From assembly GCF_004348995.1 (NCBI RefSeq), contig NZ_SMKQ01000009.1, forward strand, positions 1-64,000: a stretch of 64,000 bases of DNA, given 5' to 3'. The notes below the pieces were generated by a model. The model worked only from the letters and a program-made list of their open reading frames with translations, did no database searches and had not been told where the DNA came from. Every line of letters begins with the position of its first letter. Within the stretch, counting starts at the first letter, position 1. The translations under genes were made by a program, and so were the position numbers. Source of the DNA: Nonomuraea terrae. GTDB lineage: Bacteria; Actinomycetota; Actinomycetes; Streptosporangiales; Streptosporangiaceae. Of this stretch, positions 1 through 8,995 are shown piece after piece.

Positions 1-64
1 GTTAGGGGGCGATTAGGGGTGGGTCGCCACATCTTTGATCGATAGCCTGTTCGCGCAGGTGAAA

Positions 65-111
65 GCCCGGAATCGGGCCGCATCCCACCTTCGCCGGTTT
101 CCGGCGGCGAA
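65..111 (+). other. Two small hairpins in the leader of the first glycosyltransferase gene
   Basis: Two inverted repeats lie just before the first gene: GCCCG-gaat-CGGGC (65-78) and TTCGCCG/CGGCGAA (90-96 with 105-111). Both are upstream of the GGAG ribosome-binding site at 127-130 and would fold in the leader RNA if transcription starts to their left. They could be an attenuator, an mRNA-stabilising structure or the terminator of a gene beyond the left edge. There is no T-run. Seen in sequence; function unknown. Confidence 0.3.
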
Positions 112-136
112 GCAACGGCAAGGTTTGGAGTAAGTG

Positions 137-1405
137 GTGCGCGTACTAATCACATGCTATCCGGTGACTTCGCATTTCTATGTGCTGGTCCCGCTCGCCT
201 GGGCCCTGCGCACGGCCGGCCACGAAGTGGTCGTGGCCGCCCGCCCGGACATCCACGACGACATTGTCAAGGCGGGTCTGACCGCCGTGACGGTCGGCGA
301 CGAGATGGACATGACGCGACTCGTCAGCTCGCTCGATGAGCTGCCGGACGACGGCACGCCGTACGGCATGGGCTACGACATCGCCGAGACCCGGCCGGAG
401 CTGCTGACGCTCGACTACGTCAAGGGCGCGCTCGGCCTCCACTGCTGCATCATCCCCGACTACCTGGCCAACGAGGCGATGCTCACCGATCTCGTCGCGT
501 TCGCCGAGCACTGGAAGCCGGACCTGGTGATCTGGGACTTCCTGACCTTCCCCGGCCCCATCACCGCCAAGGCCGTCGGCGCGGCGCACGCCCGCGTGCT
601 CGTCGGCGTCGACCATGCCATGCGGATGCGCGCGCGGTTCCACGAGCTGCGCGCGCAGGATCCCGACGGGCCGCAGGACGACCCGGTGGCAGACTGGCTG
701 GCCGCGCGGGGCGCGCCCTTCGGGGTGGACTTCGACGAGGAGCTGCTGACGGGCCAGGTGACGCTCGACCCGTACCCGCCGTTCCTCAGCATCCCGCTGG
801 ACCTGCCGACCGTACCCGTCCGGTTCACCTCCTACAACGGGTCGTCCACGTACCCGGACTGGCTGCTCGAACCGCCGACCCGCAAGCGCGTGTGCCTGTC
901 GCTCGGGGCCAGCTCGCGCGTCGCCGGCGTCCACGACACCGACAAGATCCAGCAGCTGCTCCGGGCCATGGGAGAGCTGGACGCCGAGGTGATCGCCACT
1001 CTCAACGCAGACCAGCTGCAGGGCGTGACCGTGCCGGACAACGTCCGCGTCTTCGACTTCGTGCCGCTGAACGCCCTGCTGCCGAGCTGCGACGCCATCG
1101 TCAACCACGTCGGCTACGGCACGATGGGCACCGCCCTGATTCACGGCGTGCCCCAGGTCATGGCCCCGGAGAATCTGTGGGGCGAGTCGATGCTGGCGCG
1201 GCGCATCGAGGAGCGCGGCGCCGGCATCTGCATCCCGCCGGACGAGGTGACGCCCGAGTCGATCGCCGGCGCCCTGCGCCGCGTGCTGGAGGACCCGTCG
1301 TTCAAGACCGCCGCCGAGCAACTGCAGAAGGACCAGCAGACGGTGCCGACACCCGCGGAAGCCGTCCACGAGCTGGAGCGGCTGGTCGAACGGCGCCGCC
1401 GCTGA
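137..1405 (+). CDS. Activator-dependent-type deoxysugar glycosyltransferase (EryCIII/DesVII-like, GT1)
   Basis: This 422-aa GT-B fold glycosyltransferase resembles the EryCIII/DesVII group that moves NDP-activated (amino)deoxysugars onto natural-product aglycones. The N-terminal domain opens with RVLITCYPVTSHF and LVPLAWALRTAGHE. The linker has DPVADWLAARG and SYNGSSTYPDWL, and the C-terminal domain has RVCLSLGASSR and the nucleotide-binding NHVGYGTMGTALIHGVPQ, where the usual HHGG is NHVG. I chose GTG 137 over GTG 134 because GGAG (127-130) sits 6 nt ahead of it. The MFS gene follows 69 bp later on the same strand. It is the best candidate for attaching the aminosugar built by the genes at 2900-7779. 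Relatives need an EryCII/DesVIII helper (a P450 relative lacking the haem Cys); none is visible here. Confidence 0.85.
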   Translation: MRVLITCYPVTSHFYVLVPLAWALRTAGHEVVVAARPDIHDDIVKAGLTAVTVGDEMDMTRLVSSLDELPDDGTPYGMGYDIAETRPELLTLDYVKGALGLHCCIIPDYLANEAMLTDLVAFAEHWKPDLVIWDFLTFPGPITAKAVGAAHARVLVGVDHAMRMRARFHELRAQDPDGPQDDPVADWLAARGAPFGVDFDEELLTGQVTLDPYPPFLSIPLDLPTVPVRFTSYNGSSTYPDWLLEPPTRKRVCLSLGASSRVAGVHDTDKIQQLLRAMGELDAEVIATLNADQLQGVTVPDNVRVFDFVPLNALLPSCDAIVNHVGYGTMGTALIHGVPQVMAPENLWGESMLARRIEERGAGICIPPDEVTPESIAGALRRVLEDPSFKTAAEQLQKDQQTVPTPAEAVHELERLVERRRR

Positions 1406-1474
1406 CGTGACCGCGGGCGGGCCGGCCCGCCCGCGGTGCTCTCGACGAACCGTCGCGTCCCCCTGAGGAGCCTC

Positions 1475-2791
1475 ATGTCATCGACCGTCCCACCCTCTCC
1501 AGCGTCCTCGCCCGCCGCGTCGTCCGCCCGCCCGTGGCGGACCGCCTTCCTGGCGGGAATGGGCGCCTACCTCGACGCCGGCGCCACCATCAGCACCGGC
1601 ACGGTCCTCGTCCTGTACCAGTCAGCTCTGCAGCTCGACGACGCGACCATCGGCATGATCTCCGGCCTGCTCACGTTCTGCTTCGCCGCCGGCGCGGTCG
1701 TCGGCGGCCGGCTCGGCGACCGGTTCGGCCGGCGCCGGGTGTTCATCCTGACGATGTCGCTCTACGTGGTCGGCATGGCGGTCCTCACCGGCGCCGCCGC
1801 GCCGGCCATGCTGTACGCCGGCGTGGTGCTGGTCGGCTTCGCCATCGGCGCGGATGTGCCGGTGTCGCTGGCCTTGATCGCGGAGGAGGCGCCGAAGGGC
1901 AAGAAGGGCCGGATGATCGGGCTGTCCGGCCTGCTCTGGCTGATCGGCACGATCGTGCCCGGCATCCTCACCATCGTGGTCTCCCACATGGGCGCGATGG
2001 GCGCCCGGATCCTGTACGGACAGCTGCTGGTCACCGCGGTCATCGTGCTGGTGTTCCGGCTGGGCCTGCGCGAGTCGGCCGAGTGGTCGGCCGCGCAGCG
2101 CCGCACCGCGGACCTGATCGATGCCGGCCGCTCGGAGGAGATCCAGTTCGCCGCCCTGCGGCAGCTCTTCGCGCCGCCGGTGGTCATCACCGTGCTGGCG
2201 ACGGGCCTGTACTACGCGATCTGGAACCTCGACGCGAACACCTTCGGCCAGTTCAGCACCTTCATCTGGGTCAACCTGGCGCACCAGAGCGTCGAGTCGC
2301 TGGCGATCTTCGGCTTCGTCGCCCTGCCGATCTCCCTCGCCGGCATGCTGATCTTCCTGCGCGTCGTGGACCGGCCGGCGCGCCGGGGCTGGTTCGTCTT
2401 CGGCACGGTCGTCTCAGTGATCGGCTTCGCGTTGCCGCTGCTTCTCGGGCCCACGGCGGTGGCCATCGCGGGAACGCTGATCCTGTCGGCGGTGGGCGCG
2501 TCGTTCTCCGGGGACCTGATGTACAAGGTGTGGACCCAGGAGCTGGTGCCCACCCTGCTGCGCAGCACCGCTCAGGGCATCACGCTGGGGTTCGCGCGGG
2601 TGCTCGCGGCGCTGTTCGCGGTGGTGACGCCGACCCTGGCGACCAACAACCCGACGGTGCTGTTCTCGCTGCTGCTGAGCTTCTCCGTGGTGGCCGCGGG
2701 CATCGGCCTGTACTGGATCCCGCGCCTGCCGAAGGCGACCGAGCTGGAGAGTCCGGTCGCCGCCACCCCGCCCGCCGGGACGCCGGTCTGA
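1475..2791 (+). CDS. MFS transporter, probable exporter of the cluster product
   Basis: A 438-aa integral membrane protein of the major facilitator superfamily with about 12 hydrophobic segments. It has the loop-2 signature GGRLGDRFGRRRVF and a central cytoplasmic loop (WSAAQRRTADLIDAGRSEE) between the two six-helix halves, closest in feel to the sugar-porter/metabolite:H+ branch. Start ATG 1475 is set by GAGGAG at 1465-1470, 4 nt upstream. The ORF stays open to 1436 but has no ribosome-binding site there. It lies directly after the glycosyltransferase on the same strand and ends just before a strong terminator. Export or self-resistance for the glycosylated terpenoid is inferred from position; the substrate cannot be read from the sequence. 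Confidence 0.8.
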   Translation: MSSTVPPSPASSPAASSARPWRTAFLAGMGAYLDAGATISTGTVLVLYQSALQLDDATIGMISGLLTFCFAAGAVVGGRLGDRFGRRRVFILTMSLYVVGMAVLTGAAAPAMLYAGVVLVGFAIGADVPVSLALIAEEAPKGKKGRMIGLSGLLWLIGTIVPGILTIVVSHMGAMGARILYGQLLVTAVIVLVFRLGLRESAEWSAAQRRTADLIDAGRSEEIQFAALRQLFAPPVVITVLATGLYYAIWNLDANTFGQFSTFIWVNLAHQSVESLAIFGFVALPISLAGMLIFLRVVDRPARRGWFVFGTVVSVIGFALPLLLGPTAVAIAGTLILSAVGASFSGDLMYKVWTQELVPTLLRSTAQGITLGFARVLAALFAVVTPTLATNNPTVLFSLLLSFSVVAAGIGLYWIPRLPKATELESPVAATPPAGTPV

Positions 2792-2819
2792 TCCCGCTCA
2801 CGGTACGGCCCTGGACAGG

Positions 2820-2860
2820 GGGTGTCCCGCCCGGCGACATGCGCACCGGGCGGGACACCC
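2820..2860. terminator. 15-bp perfect hairpin, bidirectional terminator
   Basis: GGGTGTCCCGCCCGG (2820-2834) pairs perfectly with CCGGGCGGGACACCC (2846-2860) around an 11-nt loop. It lies between the end of the + strand MFS gene (2791) and the end of the - strand ketoreductase gene (2900), so it can stop both converging transcripts. There is no U-tract, as is common for actinomycete terminators. Confidence 0.85.
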
Positions 2861-2899
2861 GCGTGCCGGCACCCCGCGGTCCCCGCCCGGCCGGCTCTG

Positions 2900-3913
2900 T
2901 CATCGGGTAGGAACGGACGATGACGCGAGGGCGGCGACGGTGCGGGTCAGGGCCTCGCGCAACGGCACCTCCGGGCGCCAGCCGGTGACCCGGCGAAACG
3001 CCGAGGAGTCGACCTCCACGCTGTGGAAGTCGGTGCTGCGCGCCGCGCCCGCGGGCGGCTCGACGACCGTCACCGGCACCGGCGGCAGGCCGGTGTGCTC
3101 GGACACCACCTCGGCGATCAGCGCGAACACGTCGCCGAGCCGCCGGGCCGCGCCGGTGCCCAGCAGCCAGTGCCTGCCTGCCAGCGGCTCGACGTTGTCC
3201 AGCGCGGCGGCGAAGGCGCGGACCACGTCGTCGACGTAGAGCAGGTCACGCAGGACCGAGCCGTCGTTCCACATCGTCAGCGGCCGGCCCTCGAGCGCGC
3301 GGCGCGCCATCGCGGACACCACTCCCCTGTCGGCCGCCGTCGAGTCCGCGCCATGGCCGAACACTGTGGGCAGTCGCAGGGAGATCCCGCGCACCGCGCC
3401 CTCGGCCGTGGCCTTCTTGACGACCTCCTCGGCACGCAACTTCTGCCGGTCGTAGGCCGTCTCCGGCAGGTCCGGCTCCGTGCCGTCGATCCGTATCCGT
3501 TCCGTCGCGCCGGCCTGCGCCGTCGTCCCGGCGAACAGCACGGCCGGCGGTCCGGCCGTGCTGCCGGCCGTGCCGTCCGCGAGCACGTCCACGAGGTCGC
3601 GGACGAGGCCGACGTTGACGCGCTCGGACTCGGGGTCGTCGTCGGCGCCGCGCCAGCTCTTGCCGCCTGACAGTGCCGCGACCAGGTGGACGACCGCGTC
3701 CGCGTCCCGTACGGCCTCAGCGAGCCGGTCCTTGACGGTCAGGTCGGCCGAGCGCGACTCGACGTCGGCGACCGGGGCGGAGGGCAGGAGCGGCGGCCGC
3801 CGTGCCACGGTCCGCAGCCGGACCGGCCGCTTGGCCAGCTCCCTGGTGACGGCCGAGCCGATGAACCCGGACGCGCCGAGGACCACCACCAGCGGCCGGT
3901 CGGCCGCCGTCAC
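2900..3913 (-). CDS. NDP-4-keto-6-deoxyhexose 4-ketoreductase (extended SDR family)
   Basis: A 337-aa NAD(P)-dependent SDR-like protein. It has the dinucleotide loop GASGFIGSAV near the N-terminus, a catalytic YDRQK (YxxxK) motif, and LLYVDDVVRAF in the substrate half. It resembles the 4-ketoreductases that finish deoxysugar pathways (EryBIV, DnmV, EvaE group), reducing the C-4 ketone of an NDP-4-keto-2,6-dideoxy sugar. GTG 3913 overlaps the 3,5-epimerase stop by 4 bp (GTGA), so translation is coupled. It is the last gene of the sugar operon and the final reduction step fits. The stereochemistry at C-4 cannot be read from sequence. A general NAD-dependent epimerase is the alternative. Confidence 0.8.
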   Translation of the reverse strand: MTAADRPLVVVLGASGFIGSAVTRELAKRPVRLRTVARRPPLLPSAPVADVESRSADLTVKDRLAEAVRDADAVVHLVAALSGGKSWRGADDDPESERVNVGLVRDLVDVLADGTAGSTAGPPAVLFAGTTAQAGATERIRIDGTEPDLPETAYDRQKLRAEEVVKKATAEGAVRGISLRLPTVFGHGADSTAADRGVVSAMARRALEGRPLTMWNDGSVLRDLLYVDDVVRAFAAALDNVEPLAGRHWLLGTGAARRLGDVFALIAEVVSEHTGLPPVPVTVVEPPAGAARSTDFHSVEVDSSAFRRVTGWRPEVPLREALTRTVAALASSSVPTR

Positions 3914-4506
3914 GACCGGCCCTCGATCGCCAGGCAGGTGGCGTACTCGGGCAGCATGCCGCGGACACGCGCCTCGGCCAGCGTGGGGGCGGCGGTGTCG
4001 CGCTCGGACATGATCGGCGCGGGCTCGGCGGGGATCGGCAGTCCCAGCGCCGGGTCCAGCGGCGTCAGGGCCAGCTCATGTTCCGGCACGTATGCGCTGG
4101 AGACGAGGTACGACATGACCGTGTCGTCCTCCAGCGCGACGAAGGCGTGGCCGACGCCTACGGGCAGGTACGTGGCACGGAAGTCGTCCTGGTCGAGCGT
4201 CACCGAGTCCCAGCGGCCGAACGTCGGCGAGCCCACCCTGATGTCGACGACGATGTCCAGCGCCCTGCCGCGCGGGCAGTACACGTACTTGGCCGAGCCC
4301 GGGGGCGTCACGGTGAAGTGCACGCCGCGGACCACGCCCCGGCGTGACCTGCTGTGGTTGCTCTGCGCGACGCGGAACAGCGGCCGGCCCACCGCCTCGG
4401 CGAACGCCGCCTCCTGGAACGGCGACAGGAACAGCCCCCGCTCGTCCGGGAAGACCTGGGGGGTGAACTCGAACGCGCCGTCCACGTTCAACGCACGTGC
4501 CTTCAT
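3910..4506 (-). CDS. NDP-4-keto-6-deoxyhexose 3,5- or 5-epimerase (RmlC/cupin family)
   Basis: A 198-aa RmlC-type cupin, the usual family size. It carries VRGVHFTVTPPGSAKYVYC, matching the family RGxHxQ...K..C block with the catalytic His, and GVGHAFVALEDD with the second conserved motif. In deoxyaminosugar pathways such as daunosamine and vancosamine this enzyme inverts C-5 to give the L-series, so its presence points to an L-sugar. ATG 4506 follows the methyltransferase by 45 bp, and the stop overlaps the next gene by 4 bp. The Q expected after RGVH is replaced by T, a small departure also compatible with 5-epimerase-only relatives. Confidence 0.85.
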   Translation of the reverse strand: MKARALNVDGAFEFTPQVFPDERGLFLSPFQEAAFAEAVGRPLFRVAQSNHSRSRRGVVRGVHFTVTPPGSAKYVYCPRGRALDIVVDIRVGSPTFGRWDSVTLDQDDFRATYLPVGVGHAFVALEDDTVMSYLVSSAYVPEHELALTPLDPALGLPIPAEPAPIMSERDTAAPTLAEARVRGMLPEYATCLAIEGRS

Positions 4507-4551
4507 ACTCGCCCTTCCTCGACATCCGTGGCTTGCTGCGACGACCGTGGC

Positions 4552-5265
4552 TCAGCCACGGCAGGCGACGAAGAGGCCGCGGCCGGAGTGCAGGCCCTCG
4601 ATGTACTCGACGGCGAGACCGGCCCCGGCGAACGCCGCCTCGTACTCCGCCCGGCTGAACAGCCGGCCCAGGTGAACCTCCGAGAAGTGCCGCACGCCAT
4701 CGCCCGGGGTGGCGATCACGTGGTGCACCTCCGTACGCGAGCAGTCGCCCTCGCGCCTGCCGTGAGACACCCGGGCGACGGTCCGCTCGCCGACGGTCAC
4801 CACGTCGCCCGCGACGTAGCCGTCACTGAAGGTCTCGGGGAACCACCACGGGTCCACCGCGACCACACCGCCCGGCGACAGGTGACGGGCGAAGCATTGC
4901 AGGGTCCGCGTCAGCTCCGCGGCGGATTCCACATGCCCGATCGCCCCGGTCATGCAGGTCACCACGTCGAAGCGACGACCGAGGTCGAAGGCGCGCATGT
5001 CGCCGTGGTACCAGACGCACGGCAGGTCCTTGACCCGGGCCACGGCCAGCATGTCCTGCGACAGCTCCAGCCCGGCCACATCCTCGAACAGGTCCGCGAA
5101 CTCCTCCAGGTGGGCGCCGGTGCCGCAGCCGACGTCCAGCAGCGACCGGGCGTCCGGCAGCAGCGAGCGGGCGCGGCGGGCGACCTCCTCGGCCTCCGCC
5201 CGGTAGTCCCGGCCGCGGCCCCGGTACATCAGGTCAGAAATCTCCGCATAGTCCGTGCCGTACAC
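4552..5265 (-). CDS. Aminosugar N,N-dimethyltransferase (DesVI/TylM1-like), SAM-dependent
   Basis: A 237-aa class I methyltransferase, the same length as the DesVI/TylM1 family. It has YAEISDLMY at the N-terminus, SAM motif I LLDVGCGTGAHLEEF, acidic motif II GLELSQDML and a CMTGAIGHV segment, and ends in LHSGRGLFVACRG, all typical of the enzymes that dimethylate the 3-amino group of NDP-3-amino-deoxyhexoses. GTG 5265 has GAGGAG 5 nt upstream. Its place right after the aminotransferase gene supports N-methylation of the new amine. Mono- versus dimethylation is inferred from family likeness only. Confidence 0.87.
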   Translation of the reverse strand: MYGTDYAEISDLMYRGRGRDYRAEAEEVARRARSLLPDARSLLDVGCGTGAHLEEFADLFEDVAGLELSQDMLAVARVKDLPCVWYHGDMRAFDLGRRFDVVTCMTGAIGHVESAAELTRTLQCFARHLSPGGVVAVDPWWFPETFSDGYVAGDVVTVGERTVARVSHGRREGDCSRTEVHHVIATPGDGVRHFSEVHLGRLFSRAEYEAAFAGAGLAVEYIEGLHSGRGLFVACRG

Positions 5266-5308
5266 GTTTCTCCTCTTCCATTCGATTTCCGGTCGTGTCC
5301 CGCACCGG

Positions 5309-6430
5309 TCAGAGCCGTTCCAGCACCTGGCGGAGCGCGCTGATCACCTTGTCCTGCAGGTCCGGGGTGAGGGAGGCGTACATGGGCAGGGAGAAGATCT
5401 CCTTGGCCAGCGACTCGGTGACGGGCAGCGACCCGGTGGCGTAACCGAGGTGGGCGAAGCCCGTCATCGTGTGGACCGGCCACGGATAGCTGATGTTGAG
5501 CGAGATGTCGTAGCCCTTGAGCGCCTCGATGATGGCGTCCCGCCGTGGGTGGCGGACCACGTAGACGTAGTAGACGTGGTCGTTGCCCGGAGCGATGGCC
5601 GGCAGCACCAGGCCGCTCTCCCCCGTCAGGTCGCCCAGTCCTTCGGCGTAGCGACGGGCGACCTCGCGCCGCGCGGCGATGTAACCGTCGAGACGGCGCA
5701 GCTTGCGGCGCAGGATCTCGGCCTGCACGGCGTCCAGCCGGCAGTTGTGCCCTGGGGTCGCCACCACGTAGTAGGTCTCCTCCATGCCGTAGTAGCGCAG
5801 GCGGCGCAGGTTCCGGTCGACGTCGTCGCGGGCCGTGACGACGGCGCCGCCGTCGCCGTAGGCGCCGAGGACCTTCGTCGGGTAGAAGGAGAAGGCCGCC
5901 GCGTCGCCCATGGTGCCGGCCAGCCGGCCGTGATGGCGCGCACCGTGAGCCTGGGCGCAGTCCTCCAGCAGCGCCAGCCCGTGTGCCTCGGCCAGGCGCC
6001 GCAGCGGCGCCATGTCGACGCACTGCCCGTACAGGTGCACCGGCACGACGGCCCGCGTGCGCGGGGTGACGGCGGCCTCGACCTGGGCGGTGTCCATGAG
6101 ATACGTGACGGGATCGACGTCGACGAAGACCGGGGTGGCACCCGCCTCGTCGATGGCCACGACGGTGGGCGCGGCCGTGTTGGACACGGTGATCACCTCG
6201 TCACCACGGCCCACGCCGAGCGCCTCCAGGCCGAGCTTGACCGCGTTGGTGCCGTTGTCCACGCCGACGCAGTGCGGCAGGCCGTGGTAGGCGGCGTACT
6301 CCCGCTCGAACCCCTCCACGCTGGGGCCCAGCACGAGCCGGCCGGAGCCGAACACGGTCTGCACGGCGTCGAGGATGTCCTCGCGCTCCTCGTGGTACTC
6401 CTCCAGGTAGCCCCACACGTAGGTGGTCAC
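5309..6430 (-). CDS. PLP-dependent sugar aminotransferase (DegT/DnrJ/EryC1/StrS family)
   Basis: A 373-aa fold-type I aminotransferase. It shows [15 protein letters not shown] and [16 protein letters not shown] in the N-terminal part, [15 protein letters not shown] around the PLP-binding Asp, and [15 protein letters not shown] holding the Schiff-base Lys, as in DnmJ, EvaB and EryC1 homologues that install an amine at C-3 of an NDP-keto-deoxysugar. GTG 6430 overlaps the 2,3-dehydratase stop (GTGA), which fits the pathway order: 2-deoxygenation leaves a 3-keto sugar that is then transaminated. C-3 rather than C-4 amination is inferred from the neighbouring 2,3-dehydratase and N-methyltransferase. 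Confidence 0.88.
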   Translation of the reverse strand: MTTYVWGYLEEYHEEREDILDAVQTVFGSGRLVLGPSVEGFEREYAAYHGLPHCVGVDNGTNAVKLGLEALGVGRGDEVITVSNTAAPTVVAIDEAGATPVFVDVDPVTYLMDTAQVEAAVTPRTRAVVPVHLYGQCVDMAPLRRLAEAHGLALLEDCAQAHGARHHGRLAGTMGDAAAFSFYPTKVLGAYGDGGAVVTARDDVDRNLRRLRYYGMEETYYVVATPGHNCRLDAVQAEILRRKLRRLDGYIAARREVARRYAEGLGDLTGESGLVLPAIAPGNDHVYYVYVVRHPRRDAIIEALKGYDISLNISYPWPVHTMTGFAHLGYATGSLPVTESLAKEIFSLPMYASLTPDLQDKVISALRQVLERL

Positions 6431-7779
6431 TGTTCAGCCTCCCGTGCTGTCTCGTCGGCCGCGGCGAAGCCCAGGAGCGTGAGCAAGGTGCGCACCTGGA
6501 CGTTGAGGTGGTTGGCGTAGCACACCAAGGTCGTCAGCTGCCGCGCGGTCACCCACGCGAAGCGGTCGGGGACGTCGAGCGGGAAGTCCTCGCCGACGTC
6601 CACGATCAGGTAGCGGTTGCGAGCGTGGTAGAAGCGCCCGCCCTCCTCCGACTGGACGGTGTCGAGGAGGATCCGCTCGGGTGGGGCCGACAACACCTCG
6701 CCCAGGAACGCCGGCCGGCGGTTCGCGGGCAGGCCCGCGTAGCTGCCGGGCTGGCACTGGACGGTGGGCGCCATCTCGACGGCGTCGAGGCAGCCCGCCT
6801 CGGACCGGGCCTGGACGAGGTAGTGCCGGGTGCCGTCGACGCGGCGCGACAGCAGGGCGACGACCCCGGTGCCGGTCGGCGCCAGCATGGGCTGTGACCA
6901 GCGCTCGACCTCACGGCCGGTGGCCTCCACGTCGACGCCGATGACCGCGAAGTGCCGGTGCTCGCAGTGGTGGATCGACTCGGGGGTGCGCACCCAGTCG
7001 CGGACCTCGCGCAGCGGGATGCGCCGCCGGACGGTGGCGTCCCCGGCCTTGGCCTCGGTGAACCAGCTCAGCAGCTCGCGGTCGTCGTGGTGGGGGCGTT
7101 CTGGACCGCTGGGCAGCCGTGCGGCGACCAGGCCGGACAGCACGCTGCGGGCGTCCATGCCGACCAGGTCGTCACGCCGCAGCAGCGGGCCGAGGTCGTC
7201 CAGCGGCACCCAGTGGTGGCCGGGGAGCACGGGCACGTCGTCGCCCGGGGCGAGCAGGACGGCCATGTTGCGATTGCGCTTGGCGAGGAACCAGGACGCC
7301 TGCTCCGACTGGAGGGAGTCGAACAGGATTCGCCCGCGCCGGCGGCGGGTCGTTCCGAGGAACCTGTCGAGGTAGGGCACCGGCAGGCCGCCGTGGACGC
7401 GGGTGTAGTTGCTCCGGGTGGCCTGCACGGTGGGGGCGAGCTGGGTGCCGCCGGCGTTGCCCGGCTCGACCTTGGCCTGGAACAGGCCGTGCAGCCGACC
7501 GTCGACCTCCTTCAGCAGCAGCCCGAGCACGCCGTACTCCGGCTGGACGACCAGGGGCTGGTCCCAGGCATCGAACTCCAGTGACGAGTCGCGGATCCGG
7601 ATGCCCTCCACGGTGAAGAACCGGCCGCTGCGGTGCCGCAGGTCGCCGGTCTCCGGGTCGGTGCGCCACTCACGCAACGTGTCCAGGGGGACCCGGCGCA
7701 CGCGCAGCGTGTTCTCCCGGCGGCGCTCGGCGAGCCACGCGTCCACCGAGGGCACCTCCAGACGCGCCGGCGCCGTCAC
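6427..7779 (-). CDS. NDP-hexose 2,3-dehydratase (EvaA/TylX3/DnmT-like)
   Basis: A 450-aa protein made of two similar halves, the internal duplication typical of this family. [12 protein letters not shown]...[12 protein letters not shown] in the first half matches VQARSEAGC...[12 protein letters not shown] in the second, and [12 protein letters not shown] matches [12 protein letters not shown]. The family removes the C-2 hydroxyl of NDP-4-keto-6-deoxyglucose to give a 3,4-diketo-2,6-dideoxy sugar. I place the start at GTG 7779, which overlaps the flavoprotein stop by 4 bp (GTGA); the frame stays open to 8364 but that extension is antisense-like, Arg/Pro-rich sequence within the flavoprotein gene. 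It is the first committed step of the aminosugar branch here. Confidence 0.88.
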   Translation of the reverse strand: MTAPARLEVPSVDAWLAERRRENTLRVRRVPLDTLREWRTDPETGDLRHRSGRFFTVEGIRIRDSSLEFDAWDQPLVVQPEYGVLGLLLKEVDGRLHGLFQAKVEPGNAGGTQLAPTVQATRSNYTRVHGGLPVPYLDRFLGTTRRRRGRILFDSLQSEQASWFLAKRNRNMAVLLAPGDDVPVLPGHHWVPLDDLGPLLRRDDLVGMDARSVLSGLVAARLPSGPERPHHDDRELLSWFTEAKAGDATVRRRIPLREVRDWVRTPESIHHCEHRHFAVIGVDVEATGREVERWSQPMLAPTGTGVVALLSRRVDGTRHYLVQARSEAGCLDAVEMAPTVQCQPGSYAGLPANRRPAFLGEVLSAPPERILLDTVQSEEGGRFYHARNRYLIVDVGEDFPLDVPDRFAWVTARQLTTLVCYANHLNVQVRTLLTLLGFAAADETAREAEQ

Positions 7780-8963
7780 CGCGCGGTCCTGGCCGCCGGA
7801 GGGGTCCAGCCGGCCATGGAGTCCATGAAGCGCCGGGAGACCACCTCGGGCAGGAAGCCGCCGAGCCAGACGCCGCCGTTGCGGGCGGCCACGGCGAGCG
7901 GAGCTCTCATCTCGGCGAACCGGCCCATCCGGCGCGACATGCGGCTCATCCGGATGGTGCGGGGACGCCGGACGCGGTCGTAGCGGGCGAGGCCGGCGCG
8001 CAGCGCGTCCCAGTCGCCGGCGTCGCCGACGGTGTGGGCGAGCTCCACGGCGTCCTCCAGCGCCAGGTTGGCCACGCCCACGTTGGGCGCCATCGGGTGT
8101 GCGGCGTCGCCGACCAGGACGACCCGGCCGCGGGCGAAGCCGTCCAGCGGACGCGGCAGCTCCTCGATCTGGTCGAAGTAGGTGGTCTCGTGGGTCGCCC
8201 GGCACAGCATGAGCGGGATGGGGTCGTGCCAGTCTCCGAACAGCCGAGCCGGCCCGTCCGGGGAGTCGCGGACCGAGCGCCAGAGCGAGGAGCAGGCCAA
8301 GGCGGAGAAGTGCACCCGGTCGCCGGGTAACGGCAGGATCGACAGGCGCAGTCCCGCGCCCCACGTCTCAGCGGCGACGGGCGCCATCCCCGAGGCGGGG
8401 ACGACGGCGCGCCAGCTGACGGCGCCGCAGGAGCGGACCGGAGGGTGGTCCGGGTACAGGCAGCGCCGCACGGCGGACCGGATGCCGTCGGCGCCGACGA
8501 CCAGGTCGGAGGTCAGGGACTCGCCGGCGACGATCAGCTCGGCCGGGGTGGCCGCGTCGCCGGGCCTGATGTCCTCCACGCGAGCTCCGTAGCGCACGGT
8601 CCCCTCCGGCAGCGCCGCCTCCAGCGCCTGTGCCAGGTCGGTGCGCAGCAGGGAGCGGATCGACTCGCCGTAGCGCCGTTCGACGAACTCCAGCCGGCTG
8701 CGGGCGATGAACCTGCCGCTGGGCGCCCGCACGCCGCCTTCCTCCTGGACCACCGAGCACCGCCGCACGCTCTCCCCCACGCCGAGGGCGTTGAGGGCGT
8801 GCAGGCCGTTGGGGGTCAGTCCGATGCCGCCGCCGGTCGTCCGCAGGACGGGGCTCCGCTCGAATACGCGCACGGACCATCCCCGATTGGCCAGACCTAT
8901 CGCAGTGGCGAGGCCGGCGATACCGGCCCCGACGATATGCGCGGTCCGCGTTTTTTTATTCAT
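7776..8963 (-). CDS. FAD-dependent monooxygenase, probable polyprenyl-diphosphate epoxidase
   Basis: A 395-aa flavoprotein of the PHBH/zeaxanthin-epoxidase-like group. It has the Rossmann motif VGAGIAGLATAIGL near the N-terminus, LVVGADGIRSAVR (DG motif) in the middle and VVLVGDAAHPMAPN (GD motif) later, followed by VGVANLALEDAVEL where many relatives have GQG. ATG 8963 is preceded by GGGAG at an 8-nt spacing; the open frame upstream has no such site. Codon 212 is TTA (8330-8328), rare in high-GC actinomycetes. Together with the SHC-like cyclase, UbiA protein and prenyl synthase it suggests terminal epoxidation of a prenyl diphosphate or a prenylated intermediate before cyclisation, as in phenalinolactone-type pathways. 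A late hydroxylase is the alternative. Confidence 0.75.
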   Translation of the reverse strand: MNKKTRTAHIVGAGIAGLATAIGLANRGWSVRVFERSPVLRTTGGGIGLTPNGLHALNALGVGESVRRCSVVQEEGGVRAPSGRFIARSRLEFVERRYGESIRSLLRTDLAQALEAALPEGTVRYGARVEDIRPGDAATPAELIVAGESLTSDLVVGADGIRSAVRRCLYPDHPPVRSCGAVSWRAVVPASGMAPVAAETWGAGLRLSILPLPGDRVHFSALACSSLWRSVRDSPDGPARLFGDWHDPIPLMLCRATHETTYFDQIEELPRPLDGFARGRVVLVGDAAHPMAPNVGVANLALEDAVELAHTVGDAGDWDALRAGLARYDRVRRPRTIRMSRMSRRMGRFAEMRAPLAVAARNGGVWLGGFLPEVVSRRFMDSMAGWTPPAARTAR

Positions 8964-8995
8964 CCGAGAAACTCCCGTTCCCAGCGGCATATCGG

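Noticed and set aside
146-1369. - strand 407-codon ORF opposite the first glycosyltransferase
   Set aside because: Shadow ORF of high-GC coding DNA with typical His/Arg/Val-Gly bias and no motif.
7780-8364. N-terminal extension of the 2,3-dehydratase
   Set aside because: The extra 195 codons are Arg/Pro-rich, overlap the flavoprotein gene and lack a start signal; GTG 7779 with a GTGA overlap is better.
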